Numbered from the stretch's first letter, positions 7,536 to 16,354 are shown. The stretch is DNA of 64,000 bases from ZYF759 sp046297455 (GCA_046297455.1 JBKBIT010000020.1:11471-75470); one strand, 5' to 3'. Made by a program: numbers and translations. Notes: a model not told the origin generated them from the sequence alone.

Positions 7536-10016
7536 ATGCCGGCATTCTCGCCAAGTCTCGAAAGGGCGCTCCATCAGGCGCTGACCCACGCAAACGAGCG
7601 TCGGCATGAATACGCCACGCTCGAGCATCTTCTGCTCGCTTTGATCGACGACCAGGACGCGGCCGCGGTCATGCGGGCCTGCAACGTCAATCTCGACGAA
7701 CTGCGCCAGACGGTTCTCACCTACATCGATTCCGAACTCGACAACCTCGTCACCGGCTACGACGAGGATTCCAAGCCGACGGCCGGTTTCCAGCGCGTCA
7801 TTCAGCGCGCCGTGATCCATGTGCAGTCGTCGGGACGGGAGGAGGTTTCAGGCGCCAACGTGCTGGTCGCGATCTTTGCCGAGCGCGAAAGCCACGCTGC
7901 CTATTTCCTCCAGGAACAGCAGATGACCCGCTACGACGCGGTCAATTATATCAGCCATGGCATCGCCAAGCGGCCGGGCGCGACGGAACCGCGTGCTCCG
8001 CGCGGCGCCGAGGAAGATGCCGCGCCGCAGCCAGGCGGCGGCGAGCAGGAAGAGGGCGGCGCCAAGAAGAAGCAGCAGCAGGACGCGCTGACCGCCTATT
8101 GCGTCAATCTCAACATCAAGGCGCGGGCCGGCAAGATCGACCCGCTGATCGGCCGCACGAACGAAATCAACCGCACGATCCAGGTCCTGTGCCGTCGATC
8201 CAAGAACAACCCGCTTTATGTGGGCGACCCCGGCGTCGGCAAGACCGCCATTGCCGAGGGCCTGGCAAAGCGGATCGTCGATGGCGACGTACCGGAAGTG
8301 TTGGCCGACGCGACCATCTTCGCGCTCGACATGGGCACGCTTCTGGCCGGTACCCGCTACCGTGGCGATTTCGAGGAACGCCTGAAGCAGGTCGTCAAGG
8401 AACTTGAGGACTACCCGGGCGCCGTGCTGTTCATCGACGAAATCCACACGGTGATCGGCGCAGGCGCCACGTCGGGCGGGGCGATGGACGCTTCGAACCT
8501 TCTCAAGCCTGCACTGTCTTCCGGCGCGATCCGCTGCATCGGCTCGACCACCTACAAGGAATTCCGTCAGTTCTTCGAGAAGGACCGGGCGCTGGTTCGC
8601 CGCTTCCAGAAGATCGACGTGGCCGAGCCGACCGTCGAGGACGCCATCGAGATCATGAAGGGGTTGAAGCCCTATTTCGAGAGCTTCCACAAGGTGAAGT
8701 ACACCAACGACGCCATCAAGGCGGCGGTGGAACTGTCCTCGCGCTACATCAACGACCGGAAGCTGCCGGACAAGGCGATCGACGTGATCGACGAGACTGG
8801 TGCATCGCAGATGCTGCTGCCTGAGTCGCGGCGGCGCAAGACGATCAGCGTCAAGGAAATCGAGAACACCATCGCCACCATGGCGCGCATCCCACCCAAG
8901 ACGGTTTCGGCCGACGACGAGAAGGTGCTCGTCAATCTGGAGGCCGAACTGAAGCGGGTGGTCTACGGACAGGACACAGCCATCGAAGCGTTGTCCTCCT
9001 CCATCAAGCTGGCACGTGCCGGCCTGCGCGAGCCGGAGAAGCCGATCGGATCCTACCTGTTCTCGGGCCCGACCGGCGTTGGCAAGACCGAAGTTGCCAA
9101 GCAACTCGCTGCCTCGCTAGGGGTCGAGCTGCTCCGTTTCGACATGTCCGAATATATGGAACGCCACACGGTCAGCCGTCTGATCGGCGCGCCGCCCGGA
9201 TATGTCGGCTTCGACCAGGGTGGTCTTCTGACCGACGGTGTCGACCAGCATCCGCATTGCGTGCTGCTGCTCGACGAGATCGAGAAGGCGCATCCCGACC
9301 TGTTCAACATCCTGTTGCAGGTGATGGACCATGGCAAGCTGACCGATCACAACGGTAAGCGTATCGACTTCCGCAACGTGATCCTGATCATGACGACCAA
9401 TGCGGGTGCCGCCGATCTTGCCAAGCCCGCCATCGGTTTCGGATCGTCCAAGCGCGACACAGACGACATGGAGGCCATCAACCGCCTCTTCTCACCGGAA
9501 TTCCGCAACCGTCTCGACGCGATCATCCCGTTCGGCGCCTTGCCTGTGCCGGTGATCCATCAGGTGGTGCAGAAATTCGTCATGCAGCTTGAGGCCCAGC
9601 TTGCCGAACGCGGCGTGACCTTCGCGCTGATGGACGAGGCCGTCGAATGGCTGGCAGACAAGGGGTATGATGAGCGCATGGGCGCGCGCCCGCTTGGCCG
9701 CGTGATCCAGGAGCACATCAAGAAGCCGCTGGCCGACGAGGTTCTGTTTGGCAAGCTTCGAAAGGGCGGCACCGTCCGTGTCTCCGTCGAAAAGAAGGAG
9801 ACCGGAGAAACCGGGCTGAAGCTGGAAGCACTTGCCGACGAATTGCCGGTGAAGCCGAAGAAGGAAGAGCCGGAAAAGCCAGTGGCGCGCAAGGCGCGGC
9901 CGAAGCCGGCAGCCAAGAAGGCAGAGCCCAAGCCGAAGCCGAAGCCCAAGGCGCCGCGCAGCGGAGGCGACGCGCAGAAGCGCTCCATCGTGCCCCAGCT
10001 TCCGCGCAAGAACTGA
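7536..10016 (+). CDS. clpA: ATP-dependent Clp protease ATP-binding subunit ClpA
   Basis: An 826-aa Hsp100 unfoldase that pairs with ClpP. Two N-terminal Clp repeats (about 1-145), which bind ClpS, are followed by an acidic and Gln-rich linker, AAA module D1 (Walker A GDPGVGKT at about 230-238) and AAA module D2 (Walker A GPTGVGKT at about 511-518). The sensor region ends near residue 760. Beyond this the protein has a Lys/Pro/Ala-rich tail of roughly 50 residues that E. coli ClpA lacks; such basic tails recur in Rhizobiales. AGGA precedes the ATG. clpP is not in the window. Confidence 0.97.
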   Translation: MPAFSPSLERALHQALTHANERRHEYATLEHLLLALIDDQDAAAVMRACNVNLDELRQTVLTYIDSELDNLVTGYDEDSKPTAGFQRVIQRAVIHVQSSGREEVSGANVLVAIFAERESHAAYFLQEQQMTRYDAVNYISHGIAKRPGATEPRAPRGAEEDAAPQPGGGEQEEGGAKKKQQQDALTAYCVNLNIKARAGKIDPLIGRTNEINRTIQVLCRRSKNNPLYVGDPGVGKTAIAEGLAKRIVDGDVPEVLADATIFALDMGTLLAGTRYRGDFEERLKQVVKELEDYPGAVLFIDEIHTVIGAGATSGGAMDASNLLKPALSSGAIRCIGSTTYKEFRQFFEKDRALVRRFQKIDVAEPTVEDAIEIMKGLKPYFESFHKVKYTNDAIKAAVELSSRYINDRKLPDKAIDVIDETGASQMLLPESRRRKTISVKEIENTIATMARIPPKTVSADDEKVLVNLEAELKRVVYGQDTAIEALSSSIKLARAGLREPEKPIGSYLFSGPTGVGKTEVAKQLAASLGVELLRFDMSEYMERHTVSRLIGAPPGYVGFDQGGLLTDGVDQHPHCVLLLDEIEKAHPDLFNILLQVMDHGKLTDHNGKRIDFRNVILIMTTNAGAADLAKPAIGFGSSKRDTDDMEAINRLFSPEFRNRLDAIIPFGALPVPVIHQVVQKFVMQLEAQLAERGVTFALMDEAVEWLADKGYDERMGARPLGRVIQEHIKKPLADEVLFGKLRKGGTVRVSVEKKETGETGLKLEALADELPVKPKKEEPEKPVARKARPKPAAKKAEPKPKPKPKAPRSGGDAQKRSIVPQLPRKN

Positions 10017-10024
10017 GTACCTTC

Positions 10025-10046
10025 TGCCGGGCATGCGTGCCCGGCA
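10025..10046. repeat. Perfect palindromic hairpin between clpA and azlC
   Basis: A 9-bp perfect inverted repeat (TGCCGGGCA and TGCCCGGCA) with a 4-base spacer sits eight bases after the clpA stop. It lacks a T-tract, so it is at most a weak or rho-assisted terminator or an mRNA-stabilising hairpin. Confidence 0.55.
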
Positions 10047-10097
10047 TGGCACCCATGCGTCGCATCACGGCCCAGGCCGTGCTATGCGGCGCATGAC

Positions 10098-10853
10098 ATG
10101 ACTTCACATCACGAAGCCGGACCCGAGTCCGGCCAAGAAACCGACCAACGCGGCAAGCTCTACTGGTACTGGCGTGGAGTAATCGCTGCCATTTCGCTGC
10201 CTGCCGTCATTCTTGGGGCGAGTTTCGTCGGCTTCGCAGCCCTGGCCCTGGAGGCCGGGGTCAGCATGGCCCATACGCTTTTTATGACCGCATTCGTCTG
10301 GGCGTTGCCATCAAAGGTCGTTCTTGTCGGCGCCATCATGGCCGGCAACGGGATCCTGGCTGCCGCTTTCGCGGTTGCGTTGTCCGCCGTCCGGCTCACG
10401 CCCATGGTGGTGGCGCTGGTGCCGGAGCTGCGCACGCCCACGACACGGCCCTGGGTGCTCTATTTCCTGTCGCATTTCGTGGCCGTCACCTCCTGGGTGC
10501 TGGCGCTCCAGACGCTTCGCGATGTCCCGCGGCAACGCCGTACGGTCTATTATGGCGGGCTCGGCTCGACGCTCGTCCTCATCAATATGTGCGTGGTCGC
10601 CGCAGTCTACCTCGTTGCGCGCGACTTGCCGCCGACTGCCTCGGCGGCGCTGTTGCTCATCACGCCGCTTTATTTCCTCACCTCGCTCTGGGGATCGGCG
10701 CGGGAGCGGGCAGGGCATGTAGCCATGGTCCTGGGATTGGTCATGGGCCCGTTGGTCCATCTGGTCTGGCCCGCAGCCAGCCTTCTGGCGACCGGCTTGA
10801 TCGCAGGAGGTGCCGCCTATGGCTGGCACGTCTGGAAGAGGCGGGCGGCATGA
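10098..10853 (+). CDS. azlC: AzlC family branched-chain amino acid exporter, large subunit
   Basis: A 251-aa integral membrane protein with about six or seven hydrophobic segments. The AzlC core begins with the short-helix pattern GVIAAISLPAVILGASFVGF and contains the FVWALPSKVVLVGAI and LSAVRLTPMVVAL segments. With AzlD it forms a two-component exporter of branched-chain or related amino acids in the inner membrane. The stop overlaps the azlD start (ATGA). A hydrophilic N-terminus of about 25 residues precedes the first helix. No LysR or Lrp regulator is adjacent. Confidence 0.88.
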   Translation: MTSHHEAGPESGQETDQRGKLYWYWRGVIAAISLPAVILGASFVGFAALALEAGVSMAHTLFMTAFVWALPSKVVLVGAIMAGNGILAAAFAVALSAVRLTPMVVALVPELRTPTTRPWVLYFLSHFVAVTSWVLALQTLRDVPRQRRTVYYGGLGSTLVLINMCVVAAVYLVARDLPPTASAALLLITPLYFLTSLWGSARERAGHVAMVLGLVMGPLVHLVWPAASLLATGLIAGGAAYGWHVWKRRAA

Positions 10854-11197
10854 CTTTCGAAGCCTTCGAAGCCTGGTGGTGGCCTTATCTCTTCATCCTC
10901 ATCGCCGGTGCGCTGGCAACCGATGCCTGGCGTTTTCTCGGGGTCTATCTGGCCGGCGGCATATCGGAGGATTCCGACCTTCTGGTGCTGGTACGATGCG
11001 TGGCGACCGCGCTGGTGGCGGCGGTCATTGCCAATCTGATCATATTTCCGTCGGGTGCGCTGGCAGAAACCCACGCCGCGCTTCGGATCGGCGCAGCGTT
11101 GTCAGGCTTCGCCGGCTACTTCCTGTTTCGCCGAAGCGTGTTGATGAGCATCGTAGTCGCCGAGGCGGTGTTGTTGACCGGAATGTTACTGTTCTAA
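10850..11197 (+). CDS. azlD: AzlD family branched-chain amino acid exporter, small subunit
   Basis: A small hydrophobic protein of 115 aa with about four membrane helices. The pattern of AzlD is present: an N-terminal WWPYLFILIAGALATDAWRF segment, then RCVATALVAAVIANLIIFPSG. It begins inside the azlC stop (ATGA), which couples translation of the two halves of the exporter. Its stop overlaps the end of the convergent HIT gene by four bases. Confidence 0.88.
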   Translation: MTFEAFEAWWWPYLFILIAGALATDAWRFLGVYLAGGISEDSDLLVLVRCVATALVAAVIANLIIFPSGALAETHAALRIGAALSGFAGYFLFRRSVLMSIVVAEAVLLTGMLLF

Positions 11198-11622
11198 CCG
11201 CCGAGTGCGGCGCGCAGCTTCTCCGCGTTCGCGGCAAGCACCTCGGGCTTTTCCATGTCGCCCGTATGCGGCCTTAGCGTCACGCCAGCAAAGCGCGGGA
11301 TGATGTGGACGTGGAGATGGAAAACCACCTGTCCGCCAGCCTGCTCGTTGAACTGCTGGATTGTGACGCCCGCGGCGCCGAAAGCCTGCATGGACGCCCT
11401 TGCAACCTTCTTCACCGTACGCATGACGGCGGCCAAGCTGTCGTCATCGACATCCAATACGTTGCGCGATGGCTTCTTGGGTATCACCAGCGCGTGGCCA
11501 TCACCGCGCGGCATGATGTCCATGAAGGCGAAGGTCTCTTCGTCTTCGTAGATCTTGTGGCAGGGCAGTTCGCCACGCAGGATCTTGGCGAAGATGTTCT
11601 GGTCATCGTATGCGGCAGTCAT
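11194..11622 (-). CDS. HIT family protein (histidine triad hydrolase)
   Basis: A 142-aa soluble nucleotide-binding protein of the Hint branch. The catalytic triad HLHVHIIP gives His102, His104 and His106, and the upstream family features NIFAKILRGELP and HALVIPKK are present. Hint proteins hydrolyse adenosine phosphoramidates or acyl-AMP. It has no signal peptide and no close operon partner; the only neighbour on its strand is the broken SRPBCC gene 57 bases upstream. Confidence 0.93.
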   Translation of the reverse strand: MTAAYDDQNIFAKILRGELPCHKIYEDEETFAFMDIMPRGDGHALVIPKKPSRNVLDVDDDSLAAVMRTVKKVARASMQAFGAAGVTIQQFNEQAGGQVVFHLHVHIIPRFAGVTLRPHTGDMEKPEVLAANAEKLRAALGG

Positions 11623-11678
11623 CGGCCGATCTCTCCCGATCTTGTCGGCCCGTTTGTCGGCGAGGTCGCCCCTCTACG

Positions 11679-12134
11679 TCAAGCCACGCAGGCGCCAGCC
11701 TCCAGGATCATCTTCAGGTTTTCTCCCTCTTCGCGCATATGTCTTTCCACGGCCGCGAAGCCTGCCCTGTTCAACCGCTTGCCGATCGGTCCGATTCGTA
11801 GCTGCACCTCTTGCGTAAAGCGGCTCCGGCCATCCGGCGGCTCGATGATGAAGCTCACTCTGCGCAGAAAGAAGCGGATCAGTGCATTGTCCGGTTCGAA
11901 CTCGATCAACCGGTTGGGTATCACCTTTGTATAGCGCATGGAGCGCTTCAGGTGCTGCCCATGGATACGCTCCTCGAAATAGAAGCGGTTGTCGACGGCC
12001 TGCCGCCCGTCCTGAAGCCAGCGGAAGGTGATATGGTCGGGATGCTAGCGCGTATAGTTGACCTCCATCCTGTCGAAGAAGGCGAAGATGCGTTCGGCCG
12101 GCGCGGCGATCATGGTCGTCTGGGAAAGGATCAT
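11679..12134 (-). pseudogene. SRPBCC-family protein interrupted by one in-frame amber codon
   Basis: The frame encodes a START/SRPBCC (polyketide cyclase/ligand-binding) fold, but a TAG at 12047-12045 interrupts it after MEVNYTR. Reading through the stop gives HPDHITFRWL, then the family's EERIHGQHLKRS and YTKVIPNRLIEFEPDNALIRFFL, ending at 11679 with no other defect. Homologues as I recall them carry Trp before HPDH, so TGG to TAG is the simplest explanation. The start at 12134 is the likeliest ATG; in-frame codons upstream are open. It may be a decayed gene, a recent nonsense allele or a sequencing error. Confidence 0.75.
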
Positions 12135-12324
12135 GGCGAATACCACGTGAACTGGGCTACGGCTCCACGACATAAAGTTCATCGCGCCAGAATTCGCCCT
12201 CTCTACACGTTCTGGCAGACGGGGGCAGCAACCGGCCACAACCTTCAATGGTCGCAGAGCACTTGCAAACCTTTCGAAGTCAAGTGTAGGCGGGAGGTTG
12301 GCAACACGCGGAGGAGCATTATCA

Positions 12325-13851
12325 ATGTCGTCGGCAAACCCACCCGATCGGCCGCACTTCATTCCCATGCCGGCTCCTGTCGGCTCAGCCCTGGAGGCAG
12401 GCGGCGTCGGAATCTGGCGTTGGCGAATCGGAAGCGACGAACTCGGTTGGACAGAAAACCTGGAAGCAATTCATCGTCTTCCGCCGGGAAGCTTCGATGG
12501 CACATTCAACTCTTTCTCGTCCGACATCCATGAAGACGATCTTCCCCTAGTCATGCAAGCCGTCGAAGCGGCGGTCCGCGATGGCGGCAGTTACGAGATC
12601 CGATATCGCAACCGGCCACGGGATGGCGGTGAGGCGATCTGGATCGAGGCTCGGGGACGCATCGTGCAGGAGGCGGACGGCAACCGCTACATGACGGGCA
12701 TCTGCCAGAACGCAACCGAACGGATAAAGGCCGGCCGACAGCTCGAACGGCGGCTGGCCCAGCAGCAGGCTGTCTCTGCGCTCGGCAGCTATGCCCTGGC
12801 CGAGGAGGATCTAGGTCGCATTTTGCGGCGAGCGGTGGAGGTCGTCGCGGCCACGCTGGCGGTACCGATGGCCAAGATACTGGAATTCACTGCCCGCGCC
12901 GACACATTGCTTCTGGTCGAGGGCGTCGGCTGGCAGGAAGGGCTGGTTGGGCAGGCCTGCGTGGGTATCGACCAGGATTCGCAGGCTGGCTATACCTTGT
13001 TGAGCAGCGATCCGGTCATCGTCGATGACCTTTTCACCGAAACGCGCTTCAGCGGCCCGCCTCTGCTTGCCGAGCATGGGGTGCGGAGTGGCCTGAGCGT
13101 GGTGATCGCCGGAGAGGAGGGGCGGCCGTTCGGCGTCTTCGGCGTGCACACTACGGAGTTACGACGGTTCGACGCCTCGGATGCCGATTTCCTGCTGTCC
13201 GTCTCGAACATCGTGGCCAGCAGCGCTCGCCAGGCGCGCATCGGCGAACGCCGGCGCATTGTCATCCGCGAGATGGCACATCGGTCCGGCAACATGTTTC
13301 AGCTCGTCCAGTCACTCTTCAATCAGACCATCGGCTCCAAGGGCGAAGACCAGGCTGCGCAAGCCTTCCGGGCTCGCCTCGACGCCTTGGCGCGCACCAA
13401 CTATCTGATCGCCCAGGACGGCTGGACGCAGACACGTCTGCGAACCTTGGCAGAAACTGCATTAGCGGGCTTTCGCGACAGTCTCGACATGTCCGGCCGC
13501 GACATTCTTCTCCCCGCAGCGCTTGCCTTCGACCTAGCGCTCATCCTGCACGAACTTGCAACGAACTCGGCAAAATATGGATCGCTGAGCGCCAAGGATG
13601 GGCGCTCACGGTTGTCGTGGCAGGTCGAACCGGAAGGTGAGACTGGAACCCTTGTCCTCGAATGGTTCGATGCGGGCGCGGGCGGACGCGAGCCATTCGA
13701 AGCCTCAGGCAGTGGTTTCGGACACCGGCTCATCTCGGGGCTGATTAAGCGCAAATGGAACGGGAGCATCAGCATAGACCGGGAACAAGGGTATCGCTTC
13801 GTCGCCAGAATGCCGATCCCGGCGACCGCGCCGGACGCCTTCGAGGAATGA
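12325..13851 (+). CDS. PAS-GAF sensor histidine kinase, HWE/HisKA_2 type
   Basis: A soluble kinase of 508 aa. A PAS domain (about 25-135, containing GIWRWRIGSDELGW and ending ICQNATERIKAG) is followed by a GAF domain (about 150-300) and an HWE-like kinase core. The phospho-acceptor is His319 in REMAHRSGNMFQLVQS, and the N box is HELATNSAKYGSLS. The G box GSGFGHRLISGL is conserved, but the usual W-x-E motif reads EWFD. In alphaproteobacteria such kinases often act in the PhyR general stress response. GAGGAG lies eight bases before the ATG at 12325. No response regulator is adjacent, so it is an orphan kinase. Confidence 0.9.
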   Translation: MSSANPPDRPHFIPMPAPVGSALEAGGVGIWRWRIGSDELGWTENLEAIHRLPPGSFDGTFNSFSSDIHEDDLPLVMQAVEAAVRDGGSYEIRYRNRPRDGGEAIWIEARGRIVQEADGNRYMTGICQNATERIKAGRQLERRLAQQQAVSALGSYALAEEDLGRILRRAVEVVAATLAVPMAKILEFTARADTLLLVEGVGWQEGLVGQACVGIDQDSQAGYTLLSSDPVIVDDLFTETRFSGPPLLAEHGVRSGLSVVIAGEEGRPFGVFGVHTTELRRFDASDADFLLSVSNIVASSARQARIGERRRIVIREMAHRSGNMFQLVQSLFNQTIGSKGEDQAAQAFRARLDALARTNYLIAQDGWTQTRLRTLAETALAGFRDSLDMSGRDILLPAALAFDLALILHELATNSAKYGSLSAKDGRSRLSWQVEPEGETGTLVLEWFDAGAGGREPFEASGSGFGHRLISGLIKRKWNGSISIDREQGYRFVARMPIPATAPDAFEE

Positions 13852-13897
13852 GCAGACCTGAATCGCCTGCGCCAGAACCGCTTTTTTTTGAGGTCGA

Positions 13898-13972
13898 TGG
13901 TGGGCGCGACAGGGATTGAACCTGTGACCCTTCGCGTGTGAAGCGAATGCTCTCCCGCTGAGCTACGCGCCC
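13898..13972 (-). tRNA. tRNA-Val (anticodon CAC)
   Basis: The cloverleaf folds cleanly. The acceptor arm GGGCGCG pairs with CGCGCCC, the D arm contains GCTCAGCGGGAGAGC, and the anticodon stem TTCGC/GCGAA holds loop TTCACAC, giving anticodon CAC. The T arm contains GGTTCAATCCC, and the 3' CCA is encoded. It reads GUG valine codons. A matching promoter lies upstream at 14002-14030. Confidence 0.96.
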
Positions 13973-14001
13973 TTGGAGCCCGAGGGCCCGATTGCGCCGC
14001 G

Positions 14002-14030
14002 ATATAAGGTGCGGGCCCGGGCCAAGTCAA
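14002..14030 (-). promoter_or_regulatory. Sigma-70-type promoter of tRNA-Val
   Basis: Reading leftward: -35 TTGACT (14030-14025), a 17-base spacer, and -10 TTATAT (14007-14002). The start of transcription would fall about 25 bases before the tRNA 5' end at 13972. Confidence 0.75.
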
Positions 14031-14046
14031 GCTGGTCTCTTGCCAC

Positions 14047-14730
14047 TTATCGTGCGGCGGCCGAGATCAGCCGCTCGGCGAGATCAAGCGTGAACTCGTC
14101 ATAGTGCGAAATCACGTGGGACGGTTCGAATTCGCTGACATGGCGGTCTGTATAGCCAAAATCGACCGCTACCACCGGAATCCCCGCCGCTTTGGCGGTG
14201 TCGATGTCGGTCCTGGAATCTCCCACCATGATGGAGTTCTGCGGATTGCCGCCGGCCTTGAGGATCGTCTCCACCAGATGGCGCGGGTCGGGCTTGCGGA
14301 AGGCGAAGGTGTCGGCCCCGCACACGGCGCCGAAGCGCGGCGCGAGCTTGAGCGCGCCGATCAGCCCTTGTGACAGCCGCTCCAGCTTGTTGGTGCAGAC
14401 CGCCATTCGGTAACCCGCCCCCTCGAACCGGTCGAGTGCCTCCAGGATGCCGGGGTAGGGCAGCGACCGACCGGGTATGCCGGCGGTGTAGTGTTCCAGA
14501 AAAATCTCCAGCAGCCTGTCGAGCATGCGCTCGTCGAGAGCGCGCCGATGAGCCGCATAGGCGCGTTGGATCATCACGCGCCCGCCCATGCCGACGAAAC
14601 GGCGCAGTTCGTCGGCCTTGACCGGCTCCAGCCCCTCGCTGGCCAGACAATGGTTGAGACTGTCGAGCAGGTCCGGCGCAGTGTCGACGAGGGTGCCGTC
14701 GAGGTCGAAAACGATGGTGGGCGCGATCAT
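14047..14730 (-). CDS. gph: Phosphoglycolate phosphatase-like HAD hydrolase
   Basis: A 227-aa HAD-superfamily phosphatase with all four motifs: DLDGTLVDT near residue 9 (Asp9 nucleophile, Asp11 acid/base), the Thr of AVCTNK, the Lys of FRKPDP, and GDSRTDIDTAKAAG. The cap type and length match Gph, which removes phosphate from 2-phosphoglycolate formed during DNA repair or by Rubisco. The ATG at 14730 has GGGA nine bases upstream; a further eight codons back to a TTG are open but unlikely. The exact substrate cannot be proved from sequence. Confidence 0.85.
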   Translation of the reverse strand: MIAPTIVFDLDGTLVDTAPDLLDSLNHCLASEGLEPVKADELRRFVGMGGRVMIQRAYAAHRRALDERMLDRLLEIFLEHYTAGIPGRSLPYPGILEALDRFEGAGYRMAVCTNKLERLSQGLIGALKLAPRFGAVCGADTFAFRKPDPRHLVETILKAGGNPQNSIMVGDSRTDIDTAKAAGIPVVAVDFGYTDRHVSEFEPSHVISHYDEFTLDLAERLISAAAR

Positions 14731-14892
14731 GTGTTCATCCCGTTGGTGCGGCAAGGGCTCTATCGCCTGTCTTGCCCGGCGGCAAGCGGGCGCGGCGGCG
14801 ACGACAAAAATGCGACTCGTTTGAAGGGAACCTTTTTAACGACTCGCCGCTATGTGTTTGTAAGACCTCGAAACAGTCAGTCCAGGACCGTC

Positions 14893-15345
14893 ATGACTGC
14901 CAAGCCGACCCAGGATTTTGCCTCTTTGCTGGACGAGCTTATCGCGTCCGCAGGCGAGGAAACACGTATCCAGGCGTCGGCTCCGTCGCTGCGGGTCGAT
15001 TTCCTCGATCAGCTGGAGCGGCTGCAGTCGAACAGCCCCTCGCTGGCCGGCGAACCGGCGATGAACGAGTACCTCGAAATAGCGCTGGCCATCGACGAAC
15101 TCGCGCCAAGGATCGGGACGCCTGAGGTCCTGCCGCCGGTCGAACCCGAGGCGATCGCCCAGGAACTTGGCAAGCTGTCGGCGCTCAACGAAAAGCAGCT
15201 GGCCCATCTCAGGCGGGAGTTTGCCATGCGCAACCATCCCGACCGTGTATCGGGCGCATTGCGCGAGCGGGCAGAGCTGCGCATGCGGATTGCCAACATG
15301 ATGATCGACGAGGCCAAGAGCGCACTCACGCGCCGCCGCCGCTGA
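14893..15345 (+). CDS. Conserved protein with degenerate J-domain-like C-terminus
   Basis: A 150-aa hydrophilic protein, presumably cytoplasmic. Its C-terminal 50 residues look like the second half of a J domain: a basic helix HLRREFAMRN, the HPD tripeptide at 115-117, then a helix RMRIANMMIDEAKSAL that resembles J helix III. The N-terminal 90 residues are acidic and not recognised. I know similar short proteins only as hypothetical in Rhizobiales. No DnaK or partner gene is adjacent. The start is the first ATG after a plausible leader; the longer open frame runs back into gph on the other strand. Confidence 0.7.
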   Translation: MTAKPTQDFASLLDELIASAGEETRIQASAPSLRVDFLDQLERLQSNSPSLAGEPAMNEYLEIALAIDELAPRIGTPEVLPPVEPEAIAQELGKLSALNEKQLAHLRREFAMRNHPDRVSGALRERAELRMRIANMMIDEAKSALTRRRR

Positions 15346-15465
15346 CGCCTGCCGACATCTCCATCCGGCCTGCAACGATCCTGTTTCCGAGACGTTGGTC
15401 TTCCCGTATCGGGCAGCGGTGCCTATAGACATCGCACTGCAGCCAACAAAAGATGGAGACTGAAC

Positions 15466-15777
15466 TTGGCAATTTCCCGCAAGGAGGAAAAGCGCGCGCT
15501 CGACGCTGACGAATTCGAGCTGGTGGAAAAGTCGCACCACCCCCAGGTGGGAGAGCTTTCCGATTCCGAACTGTCCGACCTGATCCGTCTCGTGCGCGAG
15601 CGCCGCGACCGCGCCAAGACGCTGGCCAGCCGCCGCCGCCGCGAAATGCGCGGCAAGGCAGCCCCGCGTGGCGCAGAAGCATCCAAGCAGGACACCGGAT
15701 CGCATCTCAAGACGGAAGTGCTGGCTATGGCCGTGCGCCGGCTCAATGCCGAGCGCAGCCGCCGCGCGGGAGAGTGA
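15466..15777 (+). CDS. Conserved hypothetical protein, basic/acidic helical
   Basis: A 103-aa soluble protein opening MAISRKEEKRALDADEFELV. It is very rich in charged residues, with a central SDSELSDLIRLVRERRDRAK helix and a basic second half, and has no Cys, no membrane segment and no signal. I recognise the type as a short conserved Rhizobiales hypothetical but know no function; nucleic-acid binding would be a guess. The start appears to be TTG with GGAG eight bases upstream; no in-frame ATG fits better. Its stop codon lies at the edge of a perfect hairpin shared with gloA. Confidence 0.65.
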   Translation: MAISRKEEKRALDADEFELVEKSHHPQVGELSDSELSDLIRLVRERRDRAKTLASRRRREMRGKAAPRGAEASKQDTGSHLKTEVLAMAVRRLNAERSRRAGE

Positions 15778-15791
15778 GGGCCACTCTCCCG
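15767..15791. terminator. Bidirectional hairpin between convergent genes
   Basis: A perfect 10-bp stem (CGGGAGAGTG with CACTCTCCCG) and a 5-base loop lie between two convergent genes and include the stop codon of the upstream one. No T-tract follows on either side, so termination strength is unclear. Confidence 0.5.
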
Positions 15792-15801
15792 GCTTGACCG
15801 G

Positions 15802-16242
15802 TTACCAGCTGCCGGTATTGGGCATGGAGGCCCAAGGCTCGGCCTTCGGCCGGGCCTCACCTTTTTGCAGAAGCTCGATCGAGATGCCGTCCGGCGACTT
15901 GATGAAGGCCATGTAGCCGTCGCGGGGAGGGCGGTTGATGGTCACGCCCTTGTCCATCAATTGCTGGCAGGTGGCGTAGATATCGTCGACCTCATAGGCG
16001 AGGTGACCGAAATTGCGCCCGCCCTGATAGTCCTCCGGGTCCCAGTTGTAAGTCAGTTCGACCAGCGGCGCGCGCGTGTCGCGGCCCGCGTCCTCGTCCT
16101 GGTCGGCAGCCAGGAAGATCAGGGTGAAACGTCCGGCCTCGTTGTCGATGCGCCGGACTTCCTTCATGCCGAGCTTGCCGCAATAGAAGTCGAGCGATTC
16201 GTCGATGTCTTTGACGCGCACCATCGTGTGCAGATAACGCAT
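15802..16242 (-). CDS. gloA: Lactoylglutathione lyase (glyoxalase I)
   Basis: A 146-aa glyoxalase I, which converts the hemithioacetal of methylglyoxal and glutathione to S-lactoylglutathione. The start MRYLHTMVRVKD is typical. The metal ligands are visible as His5, Glu in ELTYNWD, His in FGHLAYEV and Glu in SIELLQKG. The length matches nickel-type bacterial GloA. GGAG precedes the ATG at 16242. The last 20 residues (EARPKAEPW to NTGSW) form a short tail. It diverges from the cold-shock gene. Confidence 0.93.
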   Translation of the reverse strand: MRYLHTMVRVKDIDESLDFYCGKLGMKEVRRIDNEAGRFTLIFLAADQDEDAGRDTRAPLVELTYNWDPEDYQGGRNFGHLAYEVDDIYATCQQLMDKGVTINRPPRDGYMAFIKSPDGISIELLQKGEARPKAEPWASMPNTGSW

Positions 16243-16354
16243 TGCGTGGTCTCCAGTGTTGACGAGCCGTACATATGGGGCCGATCCCTTCGCGGCAAGC
16301 GGAGTGGCGGCATGATGCCGGGAAGTTGGCGCACAGTATAATTGACGGTCTCCG

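Noticed and set aside
7848..9104. 418-codon minus-strand frame inside clpA
   Set aside because: Opposite the AAA domains of ClpA, whose motifs are all intact on the plus strand.
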